DNA of 64,000 nt. Origin: Paenibacillus hunanensis. Its GTDB lineage: Bacteria; Bacillota; Bacilli; Paenibacillales; Paenibacillaceae. The notes under the pieces are model-generated. The model saw only the letters and a program-made list of their open reading frames with translations. It made no database searches and was not told the origin of the DNA. This document shows, in pieces, positions 36,290-45,931 of this stretch; position 1 is the stretch's first letter, and each line of letters begins with the position of its first letter. The DNA is taken from the NCBI RefSeq assembly GCF_014645615.1, contig NZ_BMMB01000006.1, positions 248,001-312,000 on the forward strand, written 5' to 3'. Position numbers and translations under genes: made by a program.

Positions 36290-37402
36290 ATGCATACGAT
36301 TATTCAAACGTTATTTAATAACTTAACCTTCCTCACCACAGCTTTGTTTTTTGGTAATTTGATTCTAAAGCTGGTGGATCGGAAGTTTGGTAAAACAAAA
36401 TGGGCAACGCCTCTGACTGGAGGTTTATTTAGCGGATTGATCGGAGTCGCGATGATGACTTATTTTTCGATCAATATCCATAGCGGTGGTAACTCGCTCA
36501 TTGTTGATTTTAGACAGCTGGCGATATTGTTCTCCGTTTATTATGGAGGAGGCTGGGCAGGCTTGATTGCAGCAGCGATTATGGGTGTGTATCGGCTATT
36601 TATCGGATCATTTGAATTTAGCTCGTGGATTGGTCTGGCGAATATTATGTTTACGTATATACTTGCTGCCACAATGATGCGTTATGGGAAGCGCGTCTCG
36701 TTATGGGTATGGGTGCGCGCACTGGTTGGAGCATTATTGATGTATCTGATCGCGATAACGATTGTTGGAGCGCTGTTACGAGCGTATACACTACATGCGC
36801 TATTTGGCTTGTTTTTCATGATGGCAGGGATGTTTGCGTATTATATTCTCTGGTATTTGCGGAGAGCGGATGATAATCTGGTCGTGATGCGTGATGCAGC
36901 GAATCATGATTTTTTAACAAAGCTGTATAATCCACGTGCGTTTGATCGAATGTTTATGCTGACAACGGCGCAGGCAGAGGAACGGGAAGAATCATTTGCG
37001 TTGCTCGTTGTAGACATTGATCATTTTAAGCATGTGAATGATCAGTATGGGCATTTGAATGGAGATATTGTACTGGTTCAGGTTGCACAATTGCTTAACG
37101 ATACGGTGCGACAGCACGGGTATTGTGCACGTAAGGGCGGCGAGGAATTTGCAGCTATTTTGAATCTGAGTACACAGTATGATGCGCTTCAGATGGCTGA
37201 GCAGGTACGTGAACGAATTGATCAGCATGTATTCCGGCTGGATGGTGGGCATCAGATTCATTTAACCGTGTCGATCGGCGTTAGCTTATATCCGCAGCAT
37301 GTACCGCATCAGATGTTTCATGAGGCGGATAAGGCGCTCTATTATGCAAAGGAGCATGGGCGTAATCGAGTCTGCTTATCCACCGATTTGAAGGCGGTAT
37401 GA
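36290..37402 (+). CDS. Membrane-bound diguanylate cyclase with 5TM-LytS-like sensor
   Basis: A 370-residue protein that should make cyclic di-GMP. About six N-terminal helices (residues 5-195) resemble the 5TM-5TMR_LYT sensor module, with the LYT-family-like FSVYYGGGWAGLIAAAIMG stretch. The GGDEF domain covers about 210-365 and has the active-site GGEEF at residues 283-287 and the metal-binding DIDHFKHVNDQYGH. The position of the inhibitory RxxD site carries RQHG, so feedback inhibition at a canonical I-site is unlikely. It has its own terminator and probably its own promoter. Ligand unknown. Confidence 0.92.
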   Translation: MHTIIQTLFNNLTFLTTALFFGNLILKLVDRKFGKTKWATPLTGGLFSGLIGVAMMTYFSINIHSGGNSLIVDFRQLAILFSVYYGGGWAGLIAAAIMGVYRLFIGSFEFSSWIGLANIMFTYILAATMMRYGKRVSLWVWVRALVGALLMYLIAITIVGALLRAYTLHALFGLFFMMAGMFAYYILWYLRRADDNLVVMRDAANHDFLTKLYNPRAFDRMFMLTTAQAEEREESFALLVVDIDHFKHVNDQYGHLNGDIVLVQVAQLLNDTVRQHGYCARKGGEEFAAILNLSTQYDALQMAEQVRERIDQHVFRLDGGHQIHLTVSIGVSLYPQHVPHQMFHEADKALYYAKEHGRNRVCLSTDLKAV

Positions 37403-37480
37403 TGTAGGGGAGAACTGAGTTTAAAATGTAGTGCGTTTGTTTGCAGCATGAACGACTATAGTTGTAGCGTAAATAATTAC

Positions 37481-37529
37481 AAAAGCAGGCACCTTTCTAT
37501 GAGTTAAGAAAGATGCCTGCTTTTTGTTT
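37481..37529 (+). terminator. Terminator of the diguanylate cyclase gene
   Basis: AAAAGCAGGCACCTTTCT pairs with AAAGATGCCTGCTTTT around a ten-base loop, followed by T's. Confidence 0.9.
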
Positions 37530-37677
37530 TATATTGATCGATAGATAAGTGGATAGATAAAATGAATGCTGATCATAATAAAGCTATAGATTGTACCGTG
37601 ACATAAGCGATGGAATGCTCCCATTTTCAATCGGCGCTATTTCCTTATCAATTGCCTGCATCGATCTCCAGCATAGT

Positions 37678-39768
37678 TTACAACGCCGTAGAGGCTTCGA
37701 TTGCAGTGTCTGCCACTACATCATGACGCTTCTGTACCTGCACGCGACTGGAAAAGAAAGTTGCACCGCCACCCATATCGGACAGGCGATCTGGAGTGAG
37801 CGCATTGACCAGATGGGTAGGCTGATAATCACTTGTATCTGCCCATAGCCCCTGACTAACAACCACGCCTGGCAACACGGTTTCTCCAACCGCTGCCATG
37901 AGCTCGCAGGAGCCGTTATGATTGGAAATGATGACCCAGTCTCCATCTACAATTCCATGGCGCTCTGCATCGACGGTGTTCATATACAGACGGGGTGCCT
38001 TTTCCATACCGGCATGCTTGGCATTATTAGAGAAGGTGGAATTCAGATAGTTATGAGCTGGGCCAGGAATGTATAAATAGCCGTCATCATCCTGCTCTTT
38101 GAGCGGTACATATGTTGGCAGCGGGGGTAGCCCCATTTGTTCCAGTGTGCTGGAATACAGCTCGACCTTGCCGCTTGGCGTATCCAGACGATCTGGATAG
38201 ATGTACGGACGATGTGCTTTGATATATTTGTGCTCTAACAAGCCTTCGTAGCTAATATTTTGCAAGCCTGGGTTGGCTGGATGATCGAGTGCCTGTCGAA
38301 TCAATTGTTCATCACTATCCTGTAGAGCTTGCTCCTCATAGCCCATGGCAGCAGCGAGCAGGCGGAATACCTCGGTATTCGACTTGCTTTCTCCGTACGT
38401 CTCAATAACAGGCTCTGCAATCTGCATGTACAGATGCCAGTAGGAGGTATAGAAATCATGATTCTCGAATGCCGATGTAGCGGGCAATATGATGTCTGCG
38501 TATGCAGCTGTTTCGGTCAGGAACAGATCATGCACAACGGTAAATAGATCTTCACGAGCTAACCCTTCACGTACTTGACCTGCCTTTGGCGCTACGACTG
38601 CTGGATTGCTGCTGTACACATATAGCGAATGAACAGGCTGCTCCTTCATCGCCAGTATACGTCCAAGCTGATTCATATTGAATGAGCGAGTATTACGTTT
38701 AACAAGCAGATCAGGACGCTGCAAAGCTTCGCTGTTAAAGGACAGATACGCAGAGTTAGAGCGAATCGCGCCTCCGCCAGCAACGAGCCATTGTCCGGTT
38801 AACACCGACAGACAGGTGATCGCACGCGTGTTCATACCGCCATTATCATGATGCTGGAGACCATTACCGATGCGAATAAGTGCAGGTGTCGTTTCATGAT
38901 ACATACGCGCGAGCTTGTACAGATCATCTACCGGCACGCCTGTAATCGCAGCTACGGTAGCCGGGTCATAGGCTTTTACATGCTGGCGCAGCTCTTCATG
39001 ACCGAGCGTATGCTGCTGTAAAAAGTTCTCATCTACCCGATTCTCTGCAAATAAAATATGCATTAATCCGAGTGCCAGTGCGGTATCTGTGCCTGGTAGC
39101 ACTGGAATAAACCAGTCAGCAAGACGTCCCGTCTGATTTTTATGAGCGTCGATCACGATGATTTTCGCACCTTGCTTGCGAGCCTGCTGGGCAAGCGTAA
39201 TCTGGTGCATATTCGTACTTACTGCATTAATTCCCCAGAAAATAAACAGCTTCGTATGCACCGTATCCTCTGGATCAGCACCAATACTACCGCCAACCGT
39301 ATGCTTAAAGCCAGCACCACCTGCTGCCGTACAGATCGTACGTTCAAGCTGGCTGGAGCCCATACGATGAAAGAAACGGCGATCCATGCCCTCTGCGTTA
39401 ATATTGCCCATATTACCGTAGAAGCTATACGGCAGTATACTTTCCGGTCCATGCTCGGCAATGAGCGCTTTCCAGCGGCTTGTGATCGTTTCGATCGCTT
39501 CATCCCAGCTAATCTGCTCGAACTGGCGACTGCCTTTAGGGCCAACACGCTTGAGTGGATGGGTTAATCTTTTCTCATCATAAATGCGTTCAGCCATATG
39601 GCGAACCTTATTGCATATATTGCCACGTGTGACCGGATGCTCCGGGTCACCAGCGATTTTTACAATTTTACCTTGCTCCTTATGAACCAGCAGACCACAC
39701 TGATCCGGGCAATCCAGCGAGCAGACCGTTTTAAAAATACCGTCTGGCTGTTCTGTATATGTCGACAT
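37678..39768 (-). CDS. Molybdopterin oxidoreductase (formate dehydrogenase-like, bis-MGD family)
   Basis: A 696-residue enzyme of the DMSO-reductase superfamily. The N-terminal [4Fe-4S] ligands are in CSLDCPDQCG and GNICNKV, followed by the Mo/W-bis-MGD domains and a C-terminal MGD-binding domain starting near YIPGPAHNYLNSTF. There is no Tat signal, so it is cytoplasmic. AAAGGAG lies eight bases before the ATG at 39768; a longer start lacks a site. No accessory or electron-transfer subunit is adjacent, so the electron partner and substrate cannot be read. It lies among housekeeping genes as a lone insert. Confidence 0.88.
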   Translation of the reverse strand: MSTYTEQPDGIFKTVCSLDCPDQCGLLVHKEQGKIVKIAGDPEHPVTRGNICNKVRHMAERIYDEKRLTHPLKRVGPKGSRQFEQISWDEAIETITSRWKALIAEHGPESILPYSFYGNMGNINAEGMDRRFFHRMGSSQLERTICTAAGGAGFKHTVGGSIGADPEDTVHTKLFIFWGINAVSTNMHQITLAQQARKQGAKIIVIDAHKNQTGRLADWFIPVLPGTDTALALGLMHILFAENRVDENFLQQHTLGHEELRQHVKAYDPATVAAITGVPVDDLYKLARMYHETTPALIRIGNGLQHHDNGGMNTRAITCLSVLTGQWLVAGGGAIRSNSAYLSFNSEALQRPDLLVKRNTRSFNMNQLGRILAMKEQPVHSLYVYSSNPAVVAPKAGQVREGLAREDLFTVVHDLFLTETAAYADIILPATSAFENHDFYTSYWHLYMQIAEPVIETYGESKSNTEVFRLLAAAMGYEEQALQDSDEQLIRQALDHPANPGLQNISYEGLLEHKYIKAHRPYIYPDRLDTPSGKVELYSSTLEQMGLPPLPTYVPLKEQDDDGYLYIPGPAHNYLNSTFSNNAKHAGMEKAPRLYMNTVDAERHGIVDGDWVIISNHNGSCELMAAVGETVLPGVVVSQGLWADTSDYQPTHLVNALTPDRLSDMGGGATFFSSRVQVQKRHDVVADTAIEASTAL

Positions 39769-40150
39769 CAACGTCGCTCCTTTCCTTCGTGCCATCCTGC
39801 ATTTTTACATAATGATAGACTGTTCCTCTTTATTGCACAACGGACTTGGGATAAATTTTAATAAATTGTTGGACATGATCGTGCAGAGTATAGACTTCCA
39901 TACCTCTCAATACGAGCTATGGGAATAAACTGTAAAATGAATCCAAACTCATGTACACTGATAATAAATCAAGCCTTACTCTGGAGCATTATCAACCGTC
40001 AATGATGCTGTGAAGTCAGTCGTGCACATCTGGATAGCAGGTAAAGAACAGGTAGCGATAATGGAATAGGCATGACCGTCAGGTGAATGAGATGTACAGT
40101 TCCGCCGAATCGTGTGCGAGAAGCACACACTGAAAAGGGGATGACTAACG
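39769..40150. other. Divergent intergenic region
   Basis: About 380 bases between the oxidoreductase and DUF4097 genes. It must hold both promoters. A perfect six-base hairpin (GTGTGC GAGAA GCACAC, 40112-40128) lies just before the DUF4097 ribosome site. I saw no FNR-type palindrome. Confidence 0.5.
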
Positions 40151-41050
40151 TTGAAGCTCAACAAATATGCGTCACTCACGATTATGGTTGCGGTCATGAT
40201 GTTCATTGCGGTATTAGCCTATAATCGTTTATCAGGCTCAGGTCATGCAGAAGCACAGGCTGAGGGACAAAAGGCATTATCTGCTACAGGAATTACCAAT
40301 CTGGACATCGAGACGACAGCAGACGATATTGAGGTTGTGCCTGGTGATCAGGATCAGATTGTGGCTTTGCTGGATGGAGACGGCTCTAAGAACGGATATA
40401 CATTTGATGTTGTACAGGATGGACAGACGGCTCGGATTAATCTGAATGGGGCAAGTAGCCTTTTTAATTTTCAAATGTGGGATGAGGGCACTACCTTAAA
40501 GGTTACCGTTCCACAAAAGGATTGGGATCAACTGACCGTTAAAACATCGTCAGGCGACATTACACTAAGCGATCTGAAGGCCCGCACACTGGATGTACAA
40601 TCCAGCTCGGGTGATCAGCATCTGAATGGCTTACAGATTAGCGATCAAGCCACAGTAAGCTCAAGCAGTGGCGATATTACTGCTCGCACGAACACGATCA
40701 ATCACGCCACATGGGAAACGACAAGTGGGGATATCGACTCGGAGCAGCTGGATGGACAGCAAGCTCAAATGCAGACGTCCTCCGGCGATATTCGTTATGT
40801 TCAGAGTAAGCTAGCGCCTGATGTTCAACTAACTACATCCAGTGGCGATGTGGATGCGAAGCTGACCGGTGATACCAACGCCTTGCAGATTGAATCGAAT
40901 AGTAGCTCTGGCACGCCGGATATCGATATTGACGGCATGCAGCTTCAGGATCGCTCGGATGGTAGCACTCTAGGTACAAAAGGGCAGGGCGAAGCAAAGT
41001 ATCATTTGAAGATCGATACAAGCTCTGGGGACGTAGAGGTATCCGAATAA
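40151..41050 (+). CDS. DUF4097-family beta-repeat protein
   Basis: A 299-residue probable envelope protein. One N-terminal hydrophobic helix (residues 8-25) acts as an anchor or signal. The rest is a repeat protein with a short SSGD motif recurring about every 18-22 residues (for example VKTSSGDITLSD, VQSSSGDQHLNG, TTSSGDVDAKL, IDTSSGDVEVSE), typical of DUF4097 beta-helical proteins. The start is a TTG with AAGGGG ten bases upstream. Such proteins are often encoded beside PspC or padR genes; none is here. The function is unknown. Confidence 0.85.
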   Translation: MKLNKYASLTIMVAVMMFIAVLAYNRLSGSGHAEAQAEGQKALSATGITNLDIETTADDIEVVPGDQDQIVALLDGDGSKNGYTFDVVQDGQTARINLNGASSLFNFQMWDEGTTLKVTVPQKDWDQLTVKTSSGDITLSDLKARTLDVQSSSGDQHLNGLQISDQATVSSSSGDITARTNTINHATWETTSGDIDSEQLDGQQAQMQTSSGDIRYVQSKLAPDVQLTTSSGDVDAKLTGDTNALQIESNSSSGTPDIDIDGMQLQDRSDGSTLGTKGQGEAKYHLKIDTSSGDVEVSE

Positions 41051-41081
41051 GCTAGAAAGCAATCTAGTCACATTTCTTCCA

Positions 41082-41110
41082 TTGACTTTAATCGTTAACT
41101 TTTTTACAAT
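41082..41110 (+). promoter_or_regulatory. Sigma-A promoter of leuS
   Basis: TTGACT and TACAAT (each 5/6) are 17 bases apart and start the transcript about 45 bases before the T-box leader proper. Confidence 0.75.
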
Positions 41111-41159
41111 AAAAACATTGTTACAACCGGGCAAGCCATGTCTGGACATACGTAATACT

Positions 41160-41453
41160 CAGTGAAAAGGAATAGTAGTACCAGTAAGCATTGATAGAGA
41201 GTCGGCGGGTGGTGAAAGCCGATATGATACGGGTACGAACTCGCCTTGGAGATATGTGGCAAGAATGACGATACGCATGCTGTATACTTATGCAGGCATG
41301 CAGTCCATCTGAACCGCATCGGCTTCCTGCCGTTATCAGGCAAACTAAGTGAGTGAATGGTGAAGCATACCTGTTCGCTAACTAGGGTGGTACCGCGAGA
41401 ACAGCCTCTCGTCCCTAGCGATTTTATACGCTGGGGATGAGGGGCTTTTTTAT
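41160..41453 (+). promoter_or_regulatory. T-box riboswitch, leucine (CUC specifier)
   Basis: Stem I includes the AGAGAGTCGGCGGGTGGTG block, followed by the specifier loop GAACTCG with codon CTC at 41240-41242 (Leu). The T-box AGGGTGGTACCGCG lies at 41384-41397. The terminator arms AGCCTCTCGTCCCTAGCG and CGCTGGGGATGAGGGGCT end in a T-run (to 41452). Uncharged tRNA-Leu should pair with both sites and let transcription proceed into leuS. Confidence 0.95.
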
Positions 41454-41531
41454 GGCTTACGCACCGTGCGTATACGGTATTCAGGGTCGCCGTAACGACC
41501 ATACTTACATTAATTTGAAGGAGGAACATGT

Positions 41532-43976
41532 ATGACAACAGATAATCATGCAGCTCCGCAGGGCTATCGCCCGCAGGAGATTGAACCCAAGTGGCAAGGC
41601 TATTGGGATGAGAACAAAACATTCAAAACCGAGGACGAGACGAGTAAGCCCAAGTTTTATGCACTCGATATGTTCCCGTATCCTTCAGGCGCAGGTCTGC
41701 ACGTAGGTCATCCAGAGGGCTACACGGCTACGGATATCGTTTCCCGTTACAAACGGATGAAGGGCTTCAACGTGCTGCATCCAATGGGCTGGGACGCATT
41801 CGGTCTGCCGGCCGAGCAATATGCGATTGATAAGGGTGGTCACCCACGTGACTTTACTCAGCAAAATGTCGACAACTTCCGTCGTCAGATCAAATCCCTC
41901 GGCTTCTCCTATGATTGGGATCGTGAGATTAGCACGACAGACCCGGATTATTATAAATGGACACAGTGGATTTTCCTGCAATTGTACAAAAAAGGTCTGG
42001 CTTACATCGCGGAAATCCCAGTGAACTGGTGCCCTGCACTGGGTACCGTACTGGCAAACGAAGAAGTCATCGATGGCAAAAGTGAGCGTGGTGGACACCC
42101 GGTTATCCGTCGTCCAATGCGTCAATGGATGCTGAAAATTACCGAATATGCAGATCGCCTGCTGGATGATCTGGAAGAGCTGGATTGGGCAGAAAGCATC
42201 AAGGATATGCAGCGCAACTGGATCGGCAAATCGACAGGTGCAGAAGTGACCTTTGATATCGAAGGCAGTGACGAGCAGATTCGTGTGTTCACTACACGTC
42301 CAGACACATTGTTCGGTGCGACATACTGCGTACTGGCACCTGAGCATGCGCTGGTTGAGAAAATTGTAACAGCAGATCAGCAGGAAGCGATTAAGGCATA
42401 TCAGGAGAAAGCTTCGCACAAGAGCGATCTGGAGCGTACCGATCTGAACAAAGATAAAACAGGGGTATTCACAGGCGCCTATGCGATCAATCCGGTGAAC
42501 GGCGAGAAGCTGCCAATCTGGATCGCTGACTATGTACTGGCTGCCTATGGTACAGGCGCAATTATGGCGGTTCCGGGTCATGATACACGTGACTGGGAGT
42601 TTGCACAGAAGTTCGAGTTGCCGATCATCGAAGTGGTTGAAGGCGGCGATGTGACGAAGGAAGCTTATACTGGCGAAGGCAAGCATGTGAATTCCGGTAT
42701 GCTGGATGGCATGACGACTGAGCAAGCGATTCCAGCTATTATCGAATGGCTGGAGCAGCAAGGTAAAGGCGAAGGCAAAACGACCTATCGTCTGCGCGAC
42801 TGGCTGTTCAGCCGTCAGCGTTACTGGGGCGAGCCGATTCCAATTTTGCATCTGGAAGACGGCACAATCAAGCCTGTTCCAGAAGAAAGCCTGCCATTAC
42901 TGTTGCCTGATCTGGACGAAATTAAGCCTTCCGGTACAGGTGAATCACCACTGGCTAACGCAACCGACTGGGTGAACACCATCGATCCAGAAACCGGTAT
43001 GAAGGCACGTCGTGAGACGAACACGATGCCACAATGGGCGGGTAGCTGCTGGTATTACCTACGCTATATCGATCCGAAGAACGATCAGGAGCTGTGCTCT
43101 AAAGAGAAGCTGGACTACTGGCTGCCTGTCGATCTGTATATCGGTGGTGCAGAGCACGCGGTGCTTCACTTGCTGTATGCTCGCTTCTGGCACAAAGTGT
43201 TGTACGATATCGGTGTAGTGCATACGAAGGAGCCATTCCACAAGCTGGTCAACCAGGGTATGATCCTCGGTACAAACAATGAGAAAATGAGTAAATCTCG
43301 CGGTAACGTCATCAACCCGGATGATATCGTCAATGAATATGGTGCAGATACACTGCGTCTGTATGAAATGTTCATGGGCCCATTGGAGGCGACCAAGCCA
43401 TGGAATGAAAATGGCGTGGAAGGGATGTACCGCTTCCTTGGACGTGTATGGCGTCTGTTCGTTAGCGAAGACGGTAGCCTGAATCCGAAAATTGTCGACA
43501 ATGGTGGCGATGATGCGTTCAAACGCACATGGCACAAAACGATCAAAAAAGTCAGCGAAGATATGGACGCATTGCGCTTCAATACAGCGATCAGCCAGCT
43601 TATGATCTTTACTAACGACGCGTACAAGGCAGAAGAGCTGCCGCGTCAGGCGATGGAGAACTTTGTTCAGTTGTTGTCTCCACTGGCACCGCATATTGCA
43701 GAAGAGCTGTGGGCACGTCTCGGTCACGAAGGCGGTATTACGTATCAAGAGTGGCCAACGCATGACGAAGCGTGGACAACAGAATCCGAAGTCGAGATCG
43801 TTATTCAAATTACAGGCAAAATCGTACAGCGTGCTAACGTGGCTAAAGATATGGATGCCAAAGCGTTGGAAGAGTTTGCATTGTCACTGGAAACGGTACA
43901 AAAAGCAATCGAAGGTAAAACGGTTCGTAAGGTCGTTGCCGTACCAGGTAAGCTGGTAAACATCGTTGCGAACTAA
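41532..43976 (+). CDS. leuS: Leucyl-tRNA synthetase
   Basis: An 814-residue class I synthetase. The HIGH-type motif is in GLHVGHPEGY, the editing (CP1) domain spans about residues 225-410, and the KMSKS motif is in EKMSKSRGN. A C-terminal anticodon-binding domain completes it. The usual bacterial length is retained. AAGGAGG lies eight bases before the ATG. Expression is controlled by the leucine T-box directly upstream. A hairpin terminator follows 120 bases later. Confidence 0.97.
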   Translation: MTTDNHAAPQGYRPQEIEPKWQGYWDENKTFKTEDETSKPKFYALDMFPYPSGAGLHVGHPEGYTATDIVSRYKRMKGFNVLHPMGWDAFGLPAEQYAIDKGGHPRDFTQQNVDNFRRQIKSLGFSYDWDREISTTDPDYYKWTQWIFLQLYKKGLAYIAEIPVNWCPALGTVLANEEVIDGKSERGGHPVIRRPMRQWMLKITEYADRLLDDLEELDWAESIKDMQRNWIGKSTGAEVTFDIEGSDEQIRVFTTRPDTLFGATYCVLAPEHALVEKIVTADQQEAIKAYQEKASHKSDLERTDLNKDKTGVFTGAYAINPVNGEKLPIWIADYVLAAYGTGAIMAVPGHDTRDWEFAQKFELPIIEVVEGGDVTKEAYTGEGKHVNSGMLDGMTTEQAIPAIIEWLEQQGKGEGKTTYRLRDWLFSRQRYWGEPIPILHLEDGTIKPVPEESLPLLLPDLDEIKPSGTGESPLANATDWVNTIDPETGMKARRETNTMPQWAGSCWYYLRYIDPKNDQELCSKEKLDYWLPVDLYIGGAEHAVLHLLYARFWHKVLYDIGVVHTKEPFHKLVNQGMILGTNNEKMSKSRGNVINPDDIVNEYGADTLRLYEMFMGPLEATKPWNENGVEGMYRFLGRVWRLFVSEDGSLNPKIVDNGGDDAFKRTWHKTIKKVSEDMDALRFNTAISQLMIFTNDAYKAEELPRQAMENFVQLLSPLAPHIAEELWARLGHEGGITYQEWPTHDEAWTTESEVEIVIQITGKIVQRANVAKDMDAKALEEFALSLETVQKAIEGKTVRKVVAVPGKLVNIVAN

Positions 43977-44095
43977 AGGTTAAAGTGAATTTAGAGGAAT
44001 AAAGCTTCATTTCAAAGGTACTGTAACAGGTATTCCTTTTTTACGATTCTTCATAATCGCATAAATAAAGCACGCTAAAGTGAAAGCACCACTTG

Positions 44096-44134
44096 ACGCT
44101 CCGACTATCTAATGATGGTCGGGGCGTTGTTTTG
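44096..44134 (+). terminator. Terminator after leuS
   Basis: ACGCTCCGAC and GTCGGGGCGT pair over ten positions with one G-T pair, followed by TGTTTTG. Confidence 0.75.
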
Positions 44135-44241
44135 TCTAGAGGAGCATATTCACATCGCTACAGGATAGAAGCATAGAAGCCCATTCATTATGTTTAGCAT
44201 GGAAAGGATAATTTATTTCTAATTACATAGGAGGTTAAAGT

Positions 44242-44970
44242 ATGAAACGAGGCATCGTAGTAAGTATGGCAGTATTAGCAGCACTTGGAGCTGGATTGAT
44301 CATCGCAGGGCTAGTTAGTGCACCAGAGAAGGAAGCACAGTGGCAGTCGTGGAATGATCGCGCCGCCTTATCAGTACAGGAATCCGTGCAGGAAAATGAA
44401 GCCGCCACGCAGAACAATCTACATAGCAAGCAAACGGATACTTCTAAATTGGCTACAGATCAGACAGCGGTAGACTTCACAGGAAGTAAACAAACAGAAA
44501 ATAGTCAGGACATTTCATTACAAGGACAAGCGGGATCCAGTACGGGCACTGCATCAGGTGTAAAGGAAAACGCTGAAGTACTAACAACAGAAGCCAATCC
44601 AAATACCACATCTGCATCAGCTACAGATCAACTGACGAGCAATCCAAGCTTAACTAACCAGGAAGCCGCTAATGGTGATATGATAGATCATAATGAACAT
44701 AGGTCAGCCACCAATCCGTCGGCTGATATGGCCCATACAACGATTACTAGCGAGTCTCGTGCCTCGCAGGTTCAGGATGGCAGGATTAGCATCAATAATG
44801 CAGGGCTTGCAGAACTGACCGAGCTACCAGGCATCGGTGAGAAAAAGGCACAGGCAATTATCGATTATCGACGTACCCATGGTCCATTCCGGGATGTGAA
44901 TGAATTGGATCGTGTAAAGGGGATTGGCAGTAAGATGCTTACCAAAATGCTGCCATATGTAAAGCTGTAA
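44242..44970 (+). CDS. comEA: Competence DNA-binding protein ComEA
   Basis: A 242-residue membrane-anchored DNA receptor for transformation. A single N-terminal helix (residues 8-27) anchors it outside the cell. Residues 40-175 are a Ser/Thr/Gln/Asn-rich tether. The C-terminal 65 residues hold the two helix-hairpin-helix motifs (SINNAGLAELTELPGIGEKK and VNELDRVKGIGSKM) that bind DNA. The SLBB-type domain found in Bacillus ComEA is not seen; the tether occupies its place. AGGAGG precedes the ATG. comEB follows 20 bases later. Confidence 0.92.
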   Translation: MKRGIVVSMAVLAALGAGLIIAGLVSAPEKEAQWQSWNDRAALSVQESVQENEAATQNNLHSKQTDTSKLATDQTAVDFTGSKQTENSQDISLQGQAGSSTGTASGVKENAEVLTTEANPNTTSASATDQLTSNPSLTNQEAANGDMIDHNEHRSATNPSADMAHTTITSESRASQVQDGRISINNAGLAELTELPGIGEKKAQAIIDYRRTHGPFRDVNELDRVKGIGSKMLTKMLPYVKL

Positions 44971-44990
44971 TTACCAGGGGGGAAGCAAAA

Positions 44991-45497
44991 TTGCGCAAAG
45001 ATTGGGACACTTATTTTATGGATATCGCACATATGGTATCTACTCGTTCACGTTGCCCAAGAAGGCATGTGGGCGCTGTACTGGTGCAGGGCAAAAAGCT
45101 GCTTGGTACAGCCTATAATGGTGCGCCGATGGGTGTACCCGACTGCTCCGAAGCAGGCTGTATGATCTCGGAAGCAGTGGAGATTGTACGTGTCGATGGC
45201 GTAGAAACAATGGTGAAAAAGCAGCGCTGTATCCGTACCATTCACGCTGAACAGAACCTGCTATTATTTACCGATCGTGCTGATCGCGAGGGCTCTACCG
45301 TCTATGTGACAGACGAGCCCTGCTGGACATGTGCGAATATGCTTGCCAATAGTGGTGTGGTGGAGATCGTTTATCATCGTAGCTATCTGAAAGATACGGA
45401 TAAGGTACATGAGATGATGGGACAAAAGGGAATCATTTTCCGTCAGCTACAAGCATACGAGCCGCCACGCGAGACAGTTGCATATGAGATTCCGTAA
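44991..45497 (+). CDS. comEB: ComEB, dCMP deaminase
   Basis: A 168-residue zinc deaminase that converts dCMP to dUMP. Zinc ligands and the catalytic Glu are visible in TIHAEQNLLLF and DEPCWTCANML. The N-terminal segment RRHVGAVLV is family-typical. The start is a TTG after a GGGGGG run. It is co-directional with comEA (20-base spacing) and so in one operon. It ends 60 bases before a strong terminator. Confidence 0.95.
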   Translation: MRKDWDTYFMDIAHMVSTRSRCPRRHVGAVLVQGKKLLGTAYNGAPMGVPDCSEAGCMISEAVEIVRVDGVETMVKKQRCIRTIHAEQNLLLFTDRADREGSTVYVTDEPCWTCANMLANSGVVEIVYHRSYLKDTDKVHEMMGQKGIIFRQLQAYEPPRETVAYEIP

Positions 45498-45553
45498 TGA
45501 AGGCTTAGATGATATAAAGCTGAACTGTATATGAACGATATCAATAATGGAAG

Positions 45554-45622
45554 AACCGTTATTTCAATATGCTATTCGTGTGCTACGAGGCACCGATTGC
45601 GCAGAAATGACGGTTTTTTTAT
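45554..45622 (+). terminator. Terminator between comEB and comEC
   Basis: AACCGTTATTTC pairs with GAAATGACGGTT (one G-T pair), with an inner GTGC/GCAC hairpin, and is followed by seven T's and more T-rich sequence. It should end the comEA-comEB transcript. The 300 bases from here to comEC hold nothing else I recognise. Confidence 0.88.
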
Positions 45623-45931
45623 TTTTCTTGCCTGTCTGCTGACAAACTCATATGTATACCTATCCAAACTGGAGGCTAATATCGCCTATTCCTTCTGGTG
45701 TAATCATAAAGGAACCACACCTGTCCCATATAAGTTTAGCTTGAACATTCGAACTGCTCATGTATTCCTAACGAATTACAACGAATCGCAATGAATGACG
45801 ATTCAATGGCAATGCCGAGAAAAGCCACTTGATTACAACACTCAATACGGACAAATGGAAAGGAACACATTCACAATGCACAGTATATATCGAATCGAAA
45901 AGGATAACTTCACCTCAGCGAGTGTACCATT

